Assembly: GCA_023395735.1 (NCBI GenBank)
Contig: JAEWYI010000015.1
Location: 1 to 10,950 of the forward strand
Direction of reading: 5' to 3'
Length of the DNA: 10,950 nt
Source: Cyanobacteria bacterium OH_SFB_17
GTDB taxonomy: Bacteria; Cyanobacteriota; Vampirovibrionia; Gastranaerophilales; Gastranaerophilaceae
Shown piece by piece: positions 1-6,565 of the stretch (position 1 is its first letter; the number at the start of each line of letters is the position of its first letter). The notes beneath the pieces were generated by a model. The model was not told where the DNA came from, ran no database searches, and saw only the letters and a program-made list of their open reading frames with translations. The translations under genes were made by a program, and so were the position numbers.

Positions 1-77
1 GGTTTGATTTTGACGGAAGTAAAATTTTTGCGCTGAAATTGAAAACAGGTTTGGATGTTGAGAATTTATTAAAGTAA
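1..77 (+). CDS. 3' end of an unidentified protein gene (partial)
   Basis: An open frame enters from the left edge and ends at TAA 75-77, giving 24 visible C-terminal residues that begin FDFDGSKIFALK and end LDVENLLK. Neither the family nor the function can be recognised from so short a tail. The stop overlaps the nth start by one base (TAATG), so the two genes are very probably co-transcribed and translationally coupled. The frame assignment is supported by that junction and by the lack of any stop in the 75 visible bases; the product is unknown. Confidence 0.6.
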   Translation, partial: FDFDGSKIFALKLKTGLDVENLLK

Positions 78-742
78 TGAAAAGCGAAGATATTGAAAAA
101 ATAATAGAGATTTTGGTAGAAGCAAAACAGCAGCGAAGCGAGTTTGTTGACTTGATGGATACGTTTCAGGATCCTTATTTGGTTCTGATTTCTTGTATTT
201 TAAGCCTTAGAACAAATGATAAGACGACTTATCCAGCGACTTTGAGGATGCTGAAACTTGGCAAAACTCCTTATGATTTTGCTAGGGTTGAGGTGGAAGA
301 ATTAGAAAAGGCGATATTTCCTGTCGGGTTCTACAAGAACAAGGCAAGGCAGATTATTGAGTTGTCAAAAATCATTGAAGACGAATATGGGGGCAAAACT
401 CCGGAATCAATAGATGAGTTAATTAAGTTCAATGGAGTTGGGCGAAAAACGGCCAATTTGGTTGTTGCAAGAGGCTTTAATAAGCCTGCAATTTGTGTTG
501 ATGTACATGTTCACAGAATTTTTAACAGACTTGGATATATAAAAACAAAAACACCCGATGATACAGAGATGGCGCTTAGAAAGAAGCTTCCCAAAAAGCA
601 CTGGATAGCGATAAATACGCTTATGGTGACCCATGGGCAAAATGTCTGCAAGCCGATAAATCCAATATGTGAAAAGTGCCCAATTGAAAGATATTGCGAC
701 AAAAAAAATTTAAAACCAAGCGGAAAGAGTTTAAATAAGTAG
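77..742 (+). CDS. nth: Endonuclease III (DNA glycosylase / AP lyase)
   Basis: Cytoplasmic base-excision-repair enzyme that removes oxidised pyrimidines and cleaves the abasic site by beta-elimination. The 221-residue product matches the family length (E. coli about 211). A helix-hairpin-helix with FNGVGRKTANLVV lies at about residues 118-130; K124 is the expected Schiff-base lysine and D142 (in VDVHVHR) the expected catalytic aspartate. The iron-sulfur ligands C191, C198, C201 and C207 have the exact C-x6-C-x2-C-x5-C spacing. The early motif reads ILSLRTND where E. coli has a LLSAQATD-type sequence; I recall the Arg form from archaeal-like and thermophile Nth proteins. Both catalytic residues are present, so a bifunctional glycosylase/lyase is expected. 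The ATG overlaps the stop of the upstream gene, so it is probably the distal gene of that unit. No convincing terminator follows it. Confidence 0.95.
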   Translation: MKSEDIEKIIEILVEAKQQRSEFVDLMDTFQDPYLVLISCILSLRTNDKTTYPATLRMLKLGKTPYDFARVEVEELEKAIFPVGFYKNKARQIIELSKIIEDEYGGKTPESIDELIKFNGVGRKTANLVVARGFNKPAICVDVHVHRIFNRLGYIKTKTPDDTEMALRKKLPKKHWIAINTLMVTHGQNVCKPINPICEKCPIERYCDKKNLKPSGKSLNK

Positions 743-932
743 CATTTTGTTTTTTTAAACATTCAATTAATTAGAGTGTAAATAAATTGTTACATTTCCC
801 CAAAAGAACGGTTTTTAAAAACGATTTAGGAGTTTCACACTACAATTGATTGTGTTGCAATTTTATATAAACAATCACAATAAAATTTATCAATAAGTTG
901 TTAAAAGCTTAGTTTCAAGTGTTTGTTAGTGC

Positions 933-960
933 TTGCTTTAAAATATTTTGCATGTATGAT
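933..960 (+). promoter_or_regulatory. Candidate sigma70-type promoter for the infA-rpsI operon
   Basis: TTGCTT (933-938) and TATGAT (955-960) are separated by 16 bases, inside the 272-base gap between nth and infA. Transcription would start near 967, leaving a leader of about 48 bases before the infA ATG. The -10 hexamer is good (5 of 6) and the -35 moderate. Other AT-rich hexamers occur in the gap, so this is the best rather than the only candidate. The rest of the gap (743-932) holds no gene that I can support. Confidence 0.45.
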
Positions 961-1014
961 AGATTATGCACTAGTATTTTGAAGAAATATGAGCAGAAAT
1001 AATGAGAGGACAGA

Positions 1015-1230
1015 ATGTCAAAAGATGTAATTGAATTTGAAGGAACAATATTAGAATCAATGCCAAATGCAATGTTTCGCGTAAAGTTGGAAAATGACCA
1101 CGAAATATTGGCTCATATCTCCGGAAAAATCAGGAAAAATTTTATAAGAATATTGCCAGGCGACAAGGTAAAAGTCGAAATGACACCGTATGATTTGACC
1201 CGCGGCAGAATAACCTTCAGGTTAAAGTAG
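1015..1230 (+). CDS. infA: Translation initiation factor IF-1
   Basis: A 71-residue protein, the normal length for bacterial IF-1, which binds the 30S A site during initiation. It is a single OB-fold: EFEGTILESMPNAMFRVKL near the N-terminus, ILAHISGKIRKNFIRILPGD in the centre, and the conserved YDLTRGRITFR end. The start is ATG at 1015 with a purine-rich Shine-Dalgarno GAGAGGA at 1004-1010, slightly close at 4 bases. It is the first gene of the plus-strand ribosomal block. In many bacteria infA follows secY-adk-map, but here nth and a long gap precede it. The identification is secure. Confidence 0.98.
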   Translation: MSKDVIEFEGTILESMPNAMFRVKLENDHEILAHISGKIRKNFIRILPGDKVKVEMTPYDLTRGRITFRLK

Positions 1231-1365
1231 AAGTAAAAAGTAAACGGTAAAGAGTTGAAAAGTCGAAAAGATTGTTAGTTTATAAAATAAAAGACATTTT
1301 AATTCAATAAACAAGAAAATCTAATCACAAATCAGCTTAGACACTAAAAGAAAAAGGATAAAAAA

Positions 1366-1479
1366 ATGAAAACAAGATCATCAGTAAAGAAAATTTGCGA
1401 TAAATGCAAAGTAATTAAAAGAAAAGGAAGAATTGCAGTAATTTGCGAAAATCCGAAACACAAACAAAGACAAGGGTAG
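1366..1479 (+). CDS. rpmJ: Large-subunit ribosomal protein L36 (bL36)
   Basis: A 37-codon gene, ATG 1366 to TAG 1477-1479, encoding the very small zinc-binding 50S protein L36. The protein begins MKTRSSVKKICDKCKV and ends ENPKHKQRQG. C11, C14, C27 and H32 form the C-x2-C-x12-C-x4-H zinc site, so this is the zinc-containing (C+) form. A Shine-Dalgarno AAGGA at 1354-1358 lies 7 bases before the ATG. Its place between infA and rpsM is the canonical one. The infA-rpmJ spacer of 135 bases is long for such an operon and shows no other gene. Confidence 0.97.
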   Translation: MKTRSSVKKICDKCKVIKRKGRIAVICENPKHKQRQG

Positions 1480-1489
1480 TTATTTTGCC

Positions 1490-1524
1490 TATTCATAGGT
1501 GCTGAATTAAGTCATTTATGAATA
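1490..1524 (+). other. Inverted repeat in the rpmJ-rpsM spacer
   Basis: TATTCATA at 1490-1497 and TATGAATA at 1517-1524 are perfect 8-base complements separated by 19 bases, so the transcript can form an AU-rich hairpin upstream of rpsM. No U tract follows, so it is not an intrinsic terminator. It could be an RNA processing or regulatory site or a chance pairing in AT-rich DNA. Confidence 0.3.
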
Positions 1525-1596
1525 AATCAAGATTAAGACTCAGGTTCAGACAGAACAAACAAGTTAAAAAATTATTAAACAAGGAGAATAAAACAC

Positions 1597-1968
1597 ATGG
1601 CAAGACTTTCAGGGGTAGATTTACCTCGTAACAAAAGAATAATCGTAGCTTTGACATATATCTACGGAATCGGACCAAAAAGAAGTGAGAAGATTATTGC
1701 GGCTACAGGAATTTCACCGGATTTGAGAACGGATGATTTGACAGATGAAGATATCAAATTGTTAAGAAGCGAATTGGCTAATTATACAATCGAAGGTGAT
1801 TTGAGACGTGAAGTTACAATGAGCATCAAGCGTCTTCAAGAAATCAACTCATACAGAGGAATTCGTCACAAACGTAAATTACCTTGCAGAGGCCAAAGAA
1901 CAAAGACTAACGCAAGAACAAGACGTGGTAAAAAAGGATTGGCGATTACTAAAAAGAAAACAGCTTAG
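1597..1968 (+). CDS. rpsM: Small-subunit ribosomal protein S13 (uS13)
   Basis: A 123-residue protein of normal family length, located in the head of the 30S subunit where it contacts 16S rRNA, S19 and the 50S bridge. The N-terminus reads MARLSGVDLPRNKRI, followed by the helix-hairpin-helix-like ALTYIYGIGPKRSEKI. The C-terminal signature is YRGIRHKRKLPCRGQRTK (86-103), then NARTRRGKKG and a lysine-rich tail. ATG 1597 is preceded by AAGGAG at 1581-1586. rpsM-rpsK-rpsD-rpoA-rplQ is the classic alpha operon order. Spacers of 117 and 101 bases flank the gene, each with a small inverted repeat. Confidence 0.98.
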   Translation: MARLSGVDLPRNKRIIVALTYIYGIGPKRSEKIIAATGISPDLRTDDLTDEDIKLLRSELANYTIEGDLRREVTMSIKRLQEINSYRGIRHKRKLPCRGQRTKTNARTRRGKKGLAITKKKTA

Positions 1969-1979
1969 TTGCTGATTTG

Positions 1980-2009
1980 TTAATGAATCGCTGGTTGTGT
2001 ATTCATTAA
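1980..2009 (+). other. Inverted repeat in the rpsM-rpsK spacer
   Basis: TTAATGAAT at 1980-1988 and ATTCATTAA at 2001-2009 are perfect 9-base complements around a 12-base loop, beginning 12 bases after the rpsM stop. There is no T tract behind it, so it is not a usual terminator. It may act as an mRNA-stability, processing or attenuation element. Its core ATTCAT/ATGAAT is shared with the inverted repeat on the other side of rpsM. Confidence 0.4.
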
Positions 2010-2069
2010 AGTCTAAAAGACAAAGATAAACGAAGATTTATAAAAAATAATACAAGGAGCATAAATAAA

Positions 2070-2456
2070 ATGGCTAGACCACAAAAAACAAAAAAGAAAG
2101 AAAAGAAAAATGTATTACAAGGTGTTGTACATATTCAATCAACTTTCAACAATACAATAGTAACATCTACCGACACTCAAGGTAACGCTATTGCTTGGGC
2201 AACAGCTGGAGCTATCGGATTCAAGGGCGCAAGAAAAGGAACACCTTTTGCAGCTCAATCAGCAGCTGAACAAGTTGCAAAAAAATCAATTGATCAAGGT
2301 ATGAAAAAAGTTGAAGTTCATATCAAAGGACCTGGCTCAGGAAGAGAAACAGCTATCAGAGCAATTCAAGCAGCAGGTCTTGAAATCACATTAATTAAAG
2401 ACGTGACTCCAATCCCTCACAACGGATGCCGTCCGCCTAAAAAACGTAGAGTATAG
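2070..2456 (+). CDS. rpsK: Small-subunit ribosomal protein S11 (uS11)
   Basis: A 128-residue protein of typical length, a 30S platform protein near the mRNA exit region. It has a lysine-rich N-terminus (residues 5-13), then STFNNTIVTSTDTQGNAIAW and FKGARKGTPFAAQSAAE (51-67), and ends with the near-invariant DVTPIPHNGCRPPKKRRV (111-128). ATG 2070 is preceded by AAGGAG (2054-2059). Position between rpsM and rpsD is canonical. No unusual residues were seen. Confidence 0.98.
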   Translation: MARPQKTKKKEKKNVLQGVVHIQSTFNNTIVTSTDTQGNAIAWATAGAIGFKGARKGTPFAAQSAAEQVAKKSIDQGMKKVEVHIKGPGSGRETAIRAIQAAGLEITLIKDVTPIPHNGCRPPKKRRV

Positions 2457-2534
2457 GCAACTGATGCCAAAAGCCTATAAGGTTATAAACTAAAATAATA
2501 ATGTTAATAAACAAAACAAGGAGCAAATAAACAA

Positions 2535-3137
2535 ATGGCAAGATATACAGGACCAACAAACAAATTATTCCGTAACCACGGGGTAAAGGATTTATCTAAC
2601 AGAAAGTTAGTTTCATCCATGAGACAACATGCTTCTGGTCAGCATGGTGCGGTTAGAAAAAAACTTTCAGAATATGCACTTCACTTAAATGAAAAGCAAA
2701 AAATCAGACTTACATATTTAGTAAGCGAAAAACAATTTGCAAAATATTACAACTCAGCGGCTAGAAAAAAAGGCGTTACTGGTACTATTTTGTTGCAATT
2801 ATTAGAATCAAGACTTGATAACGTACTGTTTAGAGCTGGTTTTGGTATTACAAGATGCCAAACAAGACAAATCGTAAATCACGGTCATATTCTTGTAAAC
2901 GGTAAAAAAGTAGACATCCCTTCATTCTTGGTGAAACCGGGTGATGTTATCACTGTGAAGTCAAAAAGTTCTGATTTCATGAAATCAGTTATGGAATTGA
3001 TTGATTTAGCTTGTGCTCCGGCTTGGATGACAATCGACAAAGAAGCTATGAAAATCACTTTCGACAGGATTCCTGAAAGAGAAGAGTTAGACCCAGAAAT
3101 CAAGGAACAACTTGTAATTGAATATTATTCTAAGTAG
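2535..3137 (+). CDS. rpsD: Small-subunit ribosomal protein S4 (uS4), cysteine-free N-terminal form
   Basis: A 200-residue primary 16S rRNA-binding protein that nucleates 30S body assembly and, in enterobacteria, represses the alpha operon. The N-terminus MARYTGPTNKLFRNHG lacks the zinc-binding cysteines found in some S4 proteins, so this is the C- form. QHASGQHGAVRKKLSEYA (31-48) is the conserved linker, and the S4 RNA-binding domain runs from about 91 to 150 (ESRLDNVLFRAGF, RQIVNHGHILVNG). The tail ends EIKEQLVIEYYSK, as in the family. ATG 2535 is preceded by AAGGAG (2518-2523). It lies between rpsK and rpoA, as in enterobacteria and clostridia; I recall cyanobacteria proper keeping rpsD elsewhere. 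Whether it regulates this operon cannot be read from the sequence. Confidence 0.98.
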   Translation: MARYTGPTNKLFRNHGVKDLSNRKLVSSMRQHASGQHGAVRKKLSEYALHLNEKQKIRLTYLVSEKQFAKYYNSAARKKGVTGTILLQLLESRLDNVLFRAGFGITRCQTRQIVNHGHILVNGKKVDIPSFLVKPGDVITVKSKSSDFMKSVMELIDLACAPAWMTIDKEAMKITFDRIPEREELDPEIKEQLVIEYYSK

Positions 3138-3167
3138 TGGTGAGTGAAAAGAAACTAAAAAACACTC

Positions 3168-3199
3168 TTAGTCACTTAGTCACCTAATCACTTATTCAC
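3168..3199 (+). repeat. Four degenerate 8-base tandem units before rpoA
   Basis: The rpsD-rpoA spacer contains TTAGTCAC, TTAGTCAC, CTAATCAC and TTATTCAC back to back at 3168-3199. The first two are identical and the others differ at two positions (CTAATCAC) or one (TTATTCAC). The block ends just before the rpoA Shine-Dalgarno (AAAAAGGAG, about 3202-3210). The array could pair in part with GGTGAGTGA just after the rpsD stop (about 3139-3147). Its function is unknown. Confidence 0.55.
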
Positions 3200-3219
3200 T
3201 TAAAAAGGAGAAATAAAAC

Positions 3220-4188
3220 ATGGAATTAAAAATTAAAAATGTTGATACAACGACAAGTTCAGATGGTTCACAATACGGAAAGTTTGTAATTGAGCCTCTA
3301 GAAAAAGGTTTTGGAACAACAATCGGAAACTCATTAAGAAGAGTTTTACTTTCAAGTTTGGAAGGAACAGCAGTTACATCAGCAAGAATCGAAGGGATTA
3401 CTCACGAATATACAGCAATTCCTGGCGTTTTGGAAGATGTAATCGATGTTATGTTGAATTTGAAAGGTCTTGTTGTAAAAACTGATTCTAAAGAACCACA
3501 ACATTTAAGAATAGATGTAGACAAACCGGGCGCTGTTTTGGCTAGCGACATTCAACTTCCTGCAGGCGTTAAAGTTGTTAACCCTGACTGGTTGATTTGT
3601 ACAATCGCAGAAGGTGGAAGCTTCCACGCTGACGTTATCGTAGAAACAGGAAAAGGTTATGTAGCAAATGATGTTCCAAGAGATGCAAAATCCGGAGTTT
3701 CAATTGATGTATTGCCTATCGATGCTACATTTATGCCTATTAAAAGAGTTAGCTACAATGTAGAAGCAGCTCGTGTAGGAAATTCACTTGATTTTGACAA
3801 ATTGACTTTAGAAATTTGGTCAAACGGTTCAATTGATGTAAACAACGCACTTAGCCAAGCAGCAACATTGTTGATTGAGCACTTTATGCAAATCGCATCA
3901 TTGACTGGTCAACCTACAATTGCAGCAATGCCTGTTGTAAACGAAGTTGTTGCAGAAGTTGAAAGCGTTCCAAGCATAACAATCGAAGAACTTGAACTTT
4001 CTGTAAGAGCTTACAATTGCTTGAAAAGAGCAAGCATCAATTCAATGGCTGAATTGTTGAAAAAATCAGAAAATGATTTGTTAAACATCAAAAACTTCGG
4101 TAAAAAATCTTCTGACGAAGTAATCGAAAGATTGCGTCACTTTAGTTTGGATTTAGCTCCAAGCCCTGAAGTAGAAGAAGAAGTATAA
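3220..4188 (+). CDS. rpoA: DNA-directed RNA polymerase alpha subunit
   Basis: A 322-residue protein of normal length. The N-terminal assembly domain (about 1-232) carries GNSLRRVLLSSLEG (36-49), EYTAIPGVLEDV (63-74) and LTLEIWSNGSIDVNNALSQA (195-214), which dimerise and recruit beta and beta'. A flexible linker (about 233-253) leads to the C-terminal domain (about 254-312). That domain keeps the residues that in E. coli contact UP-element DNA: R263, N266 and C267 in VRAYNC, and G294, K296 and S297 in FGKKSSDE. UP-element and activator recognition is therefore probably intact. An acidic tail EVEEEV ends the protein. ATG 3220 follows AAGGAG. It is co-transcribed with the ribosomal genes on both sides. 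Confidence 0.99.
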   Translation: MELKIKNVDTTTSSDGSQYGKFVIEPLEKGFGTTIGNSLRRVLLSSLEGTAVTSARIEGITHEYTAIPGVLEDVIDVMLNLKGLVVKTDSKEPQHLRIDVDKPGAVLASDIQLPAGVKVVNPDWLICTIAEGGSFHADVIVETGKGYVANDVPRDAKSGVSIDVLPIDATFMPIKRVSYNVEAARVGNSLDFDKLTLEIWSNGSIDVNNALSQAATLLIEHFMQIASLTGQPTIAAMPVVNEVVAEVESVPSITIEELELSVRAYNCLKRASINSMAELLKKSENDLLNIKNFGKKSSDEVIERLRHFSLDLAPSPEVEEEV

Positions 4189-4239
4189 GACTAAAATATA
4201 AATAGACAATAATAAAAATAAAAAAAAGGTAGGAAAAAA

Positions 4240-4668
4240 ATGAGACATATGTGCAAAAAACACACGTTAGGTAAAGCGAAGGACCAAAGAGAAGCGTTAT
4301 TGCGCGCTTTGGCTACAGAGCTTTTCACTCACGGTGAAATAAAAACAACTATGGCACGTGCAAAAGCACTTAGACCATACGCAGAAGGAATTATTTCAAT
4401 GGCGAAAAAAGGTGATCTTCACTCTCGTCGTCAAGCTGCAAGATATATTTACGATAAAGAGATCGGAAATTTTGTTGTAGTTGATACAAAAGAAGTAGTT
4501 GAAACTCCTGCTGAAGGACAAAAAGTTGTACCACAAACAGTTTTGAGAAAATTATTTAACCAAATCGGTTCTAAATATTCTTCAAGACAAGGTGGATACA
4601 CAAGAATATACAGATTGCCGCCAAGACGTGGTGATGCTTCAGAAATGGCATTGATTCAATTGGTATAG
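4240..4668 (+). CDS. rplQ: Large-subunit ribosomal protein L17 (bL17)
   Basis: A 142-residue 50S protein near the exit tunnel. The N-terminus MRHMCKKHTLGKAKDQREAL and the segment TTMARAKALRPYAEGII are typical, as is LFNQIGSKYSSRQGGYTRIY (105-124). Between them, roughly residues 75-98 (GNFVVVDTKEVVETPAEGQK and neighbours) form an extra stretch of about 20 residues compared with compact L17 proteins, which explains the length above the usual 116-127. The start is ATG 4240 with AGGTAGGA at about 4227-4234. The stop TAG (4666-4668) is directly followed by TGA, a tandem stop, and truA starts 13 bases later. Confidence 0.97.
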   Translation: MRHMCKKHTLGKAKDQREALLRALATELFTHGEIKTTMARAKALRPYAEGIISMAKKGDLHSRRQAARYIYDKEIGNFVVVDTKEVVETPAEGQKVVPQTVLRKLFNQIGSKYSSRQGGYTRIYRLPPRRGDASEMALIQLV

Positions 4669-4681
4669 TGAGAATCGAGCC

Positions 4682-5455
4682 TTGAAGAGGTATATTTTTC
4701 GGGTTGAATACATAGGGAAAAACTATGCAGGAAGCCAAATTCAGCCGAACAATCCAACAGTTCAAAGCGAGTTGGAAAAGGCAATTAGTACATTGATACG
4801 TGATAGCAAGAGTTTAGACCCAAATTCTAATCTATCCAAAACAAGAAAAATTAAAACAGTCTTTTCAGGACGAACAGACAGAGGTGTCAGCTCAAGAGGA
4901 CAGATGGTCCAGTTTGATACTGATGAATCGATAGTTGCTTCTCGGTTTATCAATTCAGTTAACGGGCTTTTGCCAAATGATATTTCTGTTTCAGAGATGA
5001 AAGAGGTTCCGACTTCTTTTCATGTTCAAAAGTCAGCAAAAAAAAGACATTACAGATATGTTTTTGTAAATCGAAAACAGCGTAGTGCTTTTGATTTTGA
5101 ACTTCCTTTGATAAGATTTGATGTAGATATTGAAAGAGTTAACAAAGCTTTGAAGTATCTAGAGGGAGAACATGATTTCAGTTCTTTCAGGTCATCGGGC
5201 GGGAGCAATCCTGATTCAGTCTGTTTTATTTATAAAGCTGAGTGTCAAAAACTTGGCGACACGGTTGTTCTTGATATTGTGGGAAATAGATTTCTTTACA
5301 ATATGGTCAGAATAATTGTGGGAACCCTGCTCTATCTTGAAAAAAACAATTTGCCTCCAGAGTTGATGAAAGAAATTTTGGAAAGCAAAGACAGGACAAA
5401 AGCAGGAAAAACAGCAAGTCCAAACGGGCTTACATTAATGAAAGTAGAATACTAA
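4682..5455 (+). CDS. truA: tRNA pseudouridine synthase A (positions 38-40)
   Basis: Makes pseudouridine at positions 38-40 of the tRNA anticodon arm. At 257 residues it fits the family. The catalytic aspartate is D66 in FSGRTDRGVSS (61-71). Other family blocks are FHVQKSAKKRHYRY (113-126), GNRFLYNMVRIIVGTLL (201-217) and AGKTASPNGLTL (241-252). The start appears to be TTG 4682: it gives the usual opening KRYIFRVEYIGKNY, and no ATG or GTG lies nearby in this frame. The ribosome-binding site is weak, so translation probably depends on coupling to rplQ 13 bases upstream. Between LEKAISTLI and VFSGRTD there are about 15-18 extra residues (about 41-58) relative to E. coli. The usual Trp of GWQ near the N-terminus is Ser (GSQ). 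rplQ-truA-rplM-rpsI order is common in Cyanobacteria and Firmicutes. Confidence 0.95.
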   Translation: MKRYIFRVEYIGKNYAGSQIQPNNPTVQSELEKAISTLIRDSKSLDPNSNLSKTRKIKTVFSGRTDRGVSSRGQMVQFDTDESIVASRFINSVNGLLPNDISVSEMKEVPTSFHVQKSAKKRHYRYVFVNRKQRSAFDFELPLIRFDVDIERVNKALKYLEGEHDFSSFRSSGGSNPDSVCFIYKAECQKLGDTVVLDIVGNRFLYNMVRIIVGTLLYLEKNNLPPELMKEILESKDRTKAGKTASPNGLTLMKVEY

Positions 5456-5524
5456 ACGGTTAAGGCAGATGAAAATTTTATTCGAAATTTGTCAAACACC
5501 AAAATTAAACGGAGATAAAGTAAT

Positions 5525-5962
5525 ATGAAAACTTATAGTGCAAAGCCTCTAGAAGTTGAAAGAAAATGGTATGTGATCGATGCTGAAGGAGAAATCCTTG
5601 GTAGATTGGCTACAAAAATTGCTTCAATTTTAAGAGGAAAGAACAAACCTGAGTACACACCAAATGTTGATACCGGTGATTTTGTTGTTGTAATAAATGC
5701 AGCAAAAATCTGTGTTACAGGTAAAAAGTTAACTGATAAAAAATACTATCACCACACAGGATTCCCTGGTGGATTGAAAGTGGCTAGCCTTCAAGAATTG
5801 ATGGAAAAAAATCCTATTTCTGCTTTGGAAAAAGCGGTTAAAGGTATGTTGCCACACAATACTTTGGGCGATGAACAATTCCAAAAACTAAAAGTTTATG
5901 CAGGAAGCGAACATCCTCACGCGGCACAACAACCAATCGAACTTAAAAAGGAGGCTAAGTAA
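5525..5962 (+). CDS. rplM: Large-subunit ribosomal protein L13 (uL13)
   Basis: A 145-residue early-assembly 50S protein. It opens MKTYSAKPLEVERKWYVIDA, then has EILGRLATKIASILRGKNKP (23-42), INAAKICVTGKKLTDKKYYHHTGFPGG in the centre and AVKGMLPHNTLGDEQF (104-119), all typical of the family. ATG 5525 is preceded by GGAG at 5511-5514. Its last codons contain the AAGGAGG ribosome-binding site of rpsI and only 2 bases separate the two genes, so the pair is tightly coupled. Confidence 0.98.
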   Translation: MKTYSAKPLEVERKWYVIDAEGEILGRLATKIASILRGKNKPEYTPNVDTGDFVVVINAAKICVTGKKLTDKKYYHHTGFPGGLKVASLQELMEKNPISALEKAVKGMLPHNTLGDEQFQKLKVYAGSEHPHAAQQPIELKKEAK

Positions 5963-5964
5963 TT

Positions 5965-6363
5965 ATGGCAACTTCAAAAGAAATTATGGCTACCGGACGT
6001 AGAAAAAATTCTATCGCGGTTGTAAAATTGGTAAAAGGCAAAGGAAGAATTTTCGTTAACGGAAAAACTCTTCAAGCTTATATCGGTAACAGACCGGCTG
6101 TTGAATTAATGATTTTTAGACCTCTTGTTTTAACTGATAATCAAGAAAAATTTGATGTAAAAGTAAAAACAGTTGGCGGCGGAATTGTTGGTCAAGCAGG
6201 TGCAATTAGACATGGTATTTCAAGAGCTTTAGTTCAAGTAAACGAAGAATTCAAAAATGTACTTCGTTCAGAAGGTCTTTTAACAAGAGATCCAAGAGTT
6301 AAAGAACGTAAAAAATACGGTAGAAAAAAAGCAAGAAAAAGATTCCAATTCTCAAAAAGATAA
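5965..6363 (+). CDS. rpsI: Small-subunit ribosomal protein S9 (uS9)
   Basis: A 132-residue 30S head protein whose C-terminal tail reaches the P-site tRNA. It has ATGRRKNSIAVVKLVKGKG near the N-terminus, VGGGIVGQAGAIRHGISRAL in the middle (70-89), and the conserved LTRDPRVKERKKYGRKKARK followed by the invariant-type ending RFQFSKR. The strong Shine-Dalgarno AAGGAGG (5948-5954) lies within the end of rplM. It is the last gene of the plus-strand block and an intrinsic terminator follows 20 bases after its stop. Some cyanobacterial-type operons continue with rpmE; this one does not. Confidence 0.98.
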   Translation: MATSKEIMATGRRKNSIAVVKLVKGKGRIFVNGKTLQAYIGNRPAVELMIFRPLVLTDNQEKFDVKVKTVGGGIVGQAGAIRHGISRALVQVNEEFKNVLRSEGLLTRDPRVKERKKYGRKKARKRFQFSKR

Positions 6364-6383
6364 GGAATATCAAATATCAAAAT

Positions 6384-6415
6384 GGACCGAAAAACTTTCT
6401 TTTCGGTCCTTTTTT
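6384..6415 (+). terminator. Intrinsic terminator of the infA-rpsI operon
   Basis: GGACCGAAAA (6384-6393) pairs perfectly with TTTTCGGTCC (6400-6409), giving a 10-bp stem with a 6-base loop followed by six Ts (6410-6415). It lies 20 bases after the rpsI stop. It separates the ribosomal operon from the pilin gene. Confidence 0.93.
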
Positions 6416-6447
6416 AATATTAACCTTTTCAAACTTGTGTTCTTGTC

Positions 6448-6475
6448 TTTCTCTTTTTTGCGGTGAAAAGAGAAA
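6448..6475. repeat. Hairpin-forming inverted repeat between operon terminator and pilin promoter
   Basis: TTTCTCTTTT (6448-6457) and AAAAGAGAAA (6466-6475) are perfect 10-base complements around an 8-base loop (TTGCGGTG). The site lies after the rpsI terminator and about 33 bases before the pilin -35 box. No function is assigned. It might be a backup terminator, a dispersed repeat or chance in a homopurine/homopyrimidine stretch. Confidence 0.4.
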
Positions 6476-6508
6476 ATAGTAAGGCATTACCTGACCTACA
6501 CTACTGAA

Positions 6509-6537
6509 TTGACACTGTGTAAAATGTAATATATAAT
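6509..6537 (+). promoter_or_regulatory. Perfect-consensus sigma70-type promoter of the prepilin-like gene
   Basis: TTGACA (6509-6514) and TATAAT (6532-6537) are separated by exactly 17 bases, the full consensus at optimal spacing. Transcription should start near 6544, giving a leader of about 20 bases before the TTG start at 6566. No operator or other control site was recognised around it. Confidence 0.88.
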
Positions 6538-6550
6538 AGCGTAAGAGTGT

Positions 6551-6554
6551 GGAG
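6551..6554 (+). promoter_or_regulatory. Ribosome-binding site supporting the TTG start of the prepilin-like gene
   Basis: GGAG lies 11 bases upstream of TTG 6566. An in-frame TAA at 6557-6559 excludes any earlier start, and no ATG or GTG occurs before the conserved FTLAE segment. TTG 6566 is therefore the only usable standard start. Confidence 0.65.
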
Positions 6555-6565
6555 TTTAAAAAGAA

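Noticed and set aside
729..760. GTTTAAA...TTTAAAC inverted repeat with a T run after nth
   Set aside because: The 7-bp AT-only stem includes the T run in its own arm and leaves no U tract after it, so it is not a credible terminator.
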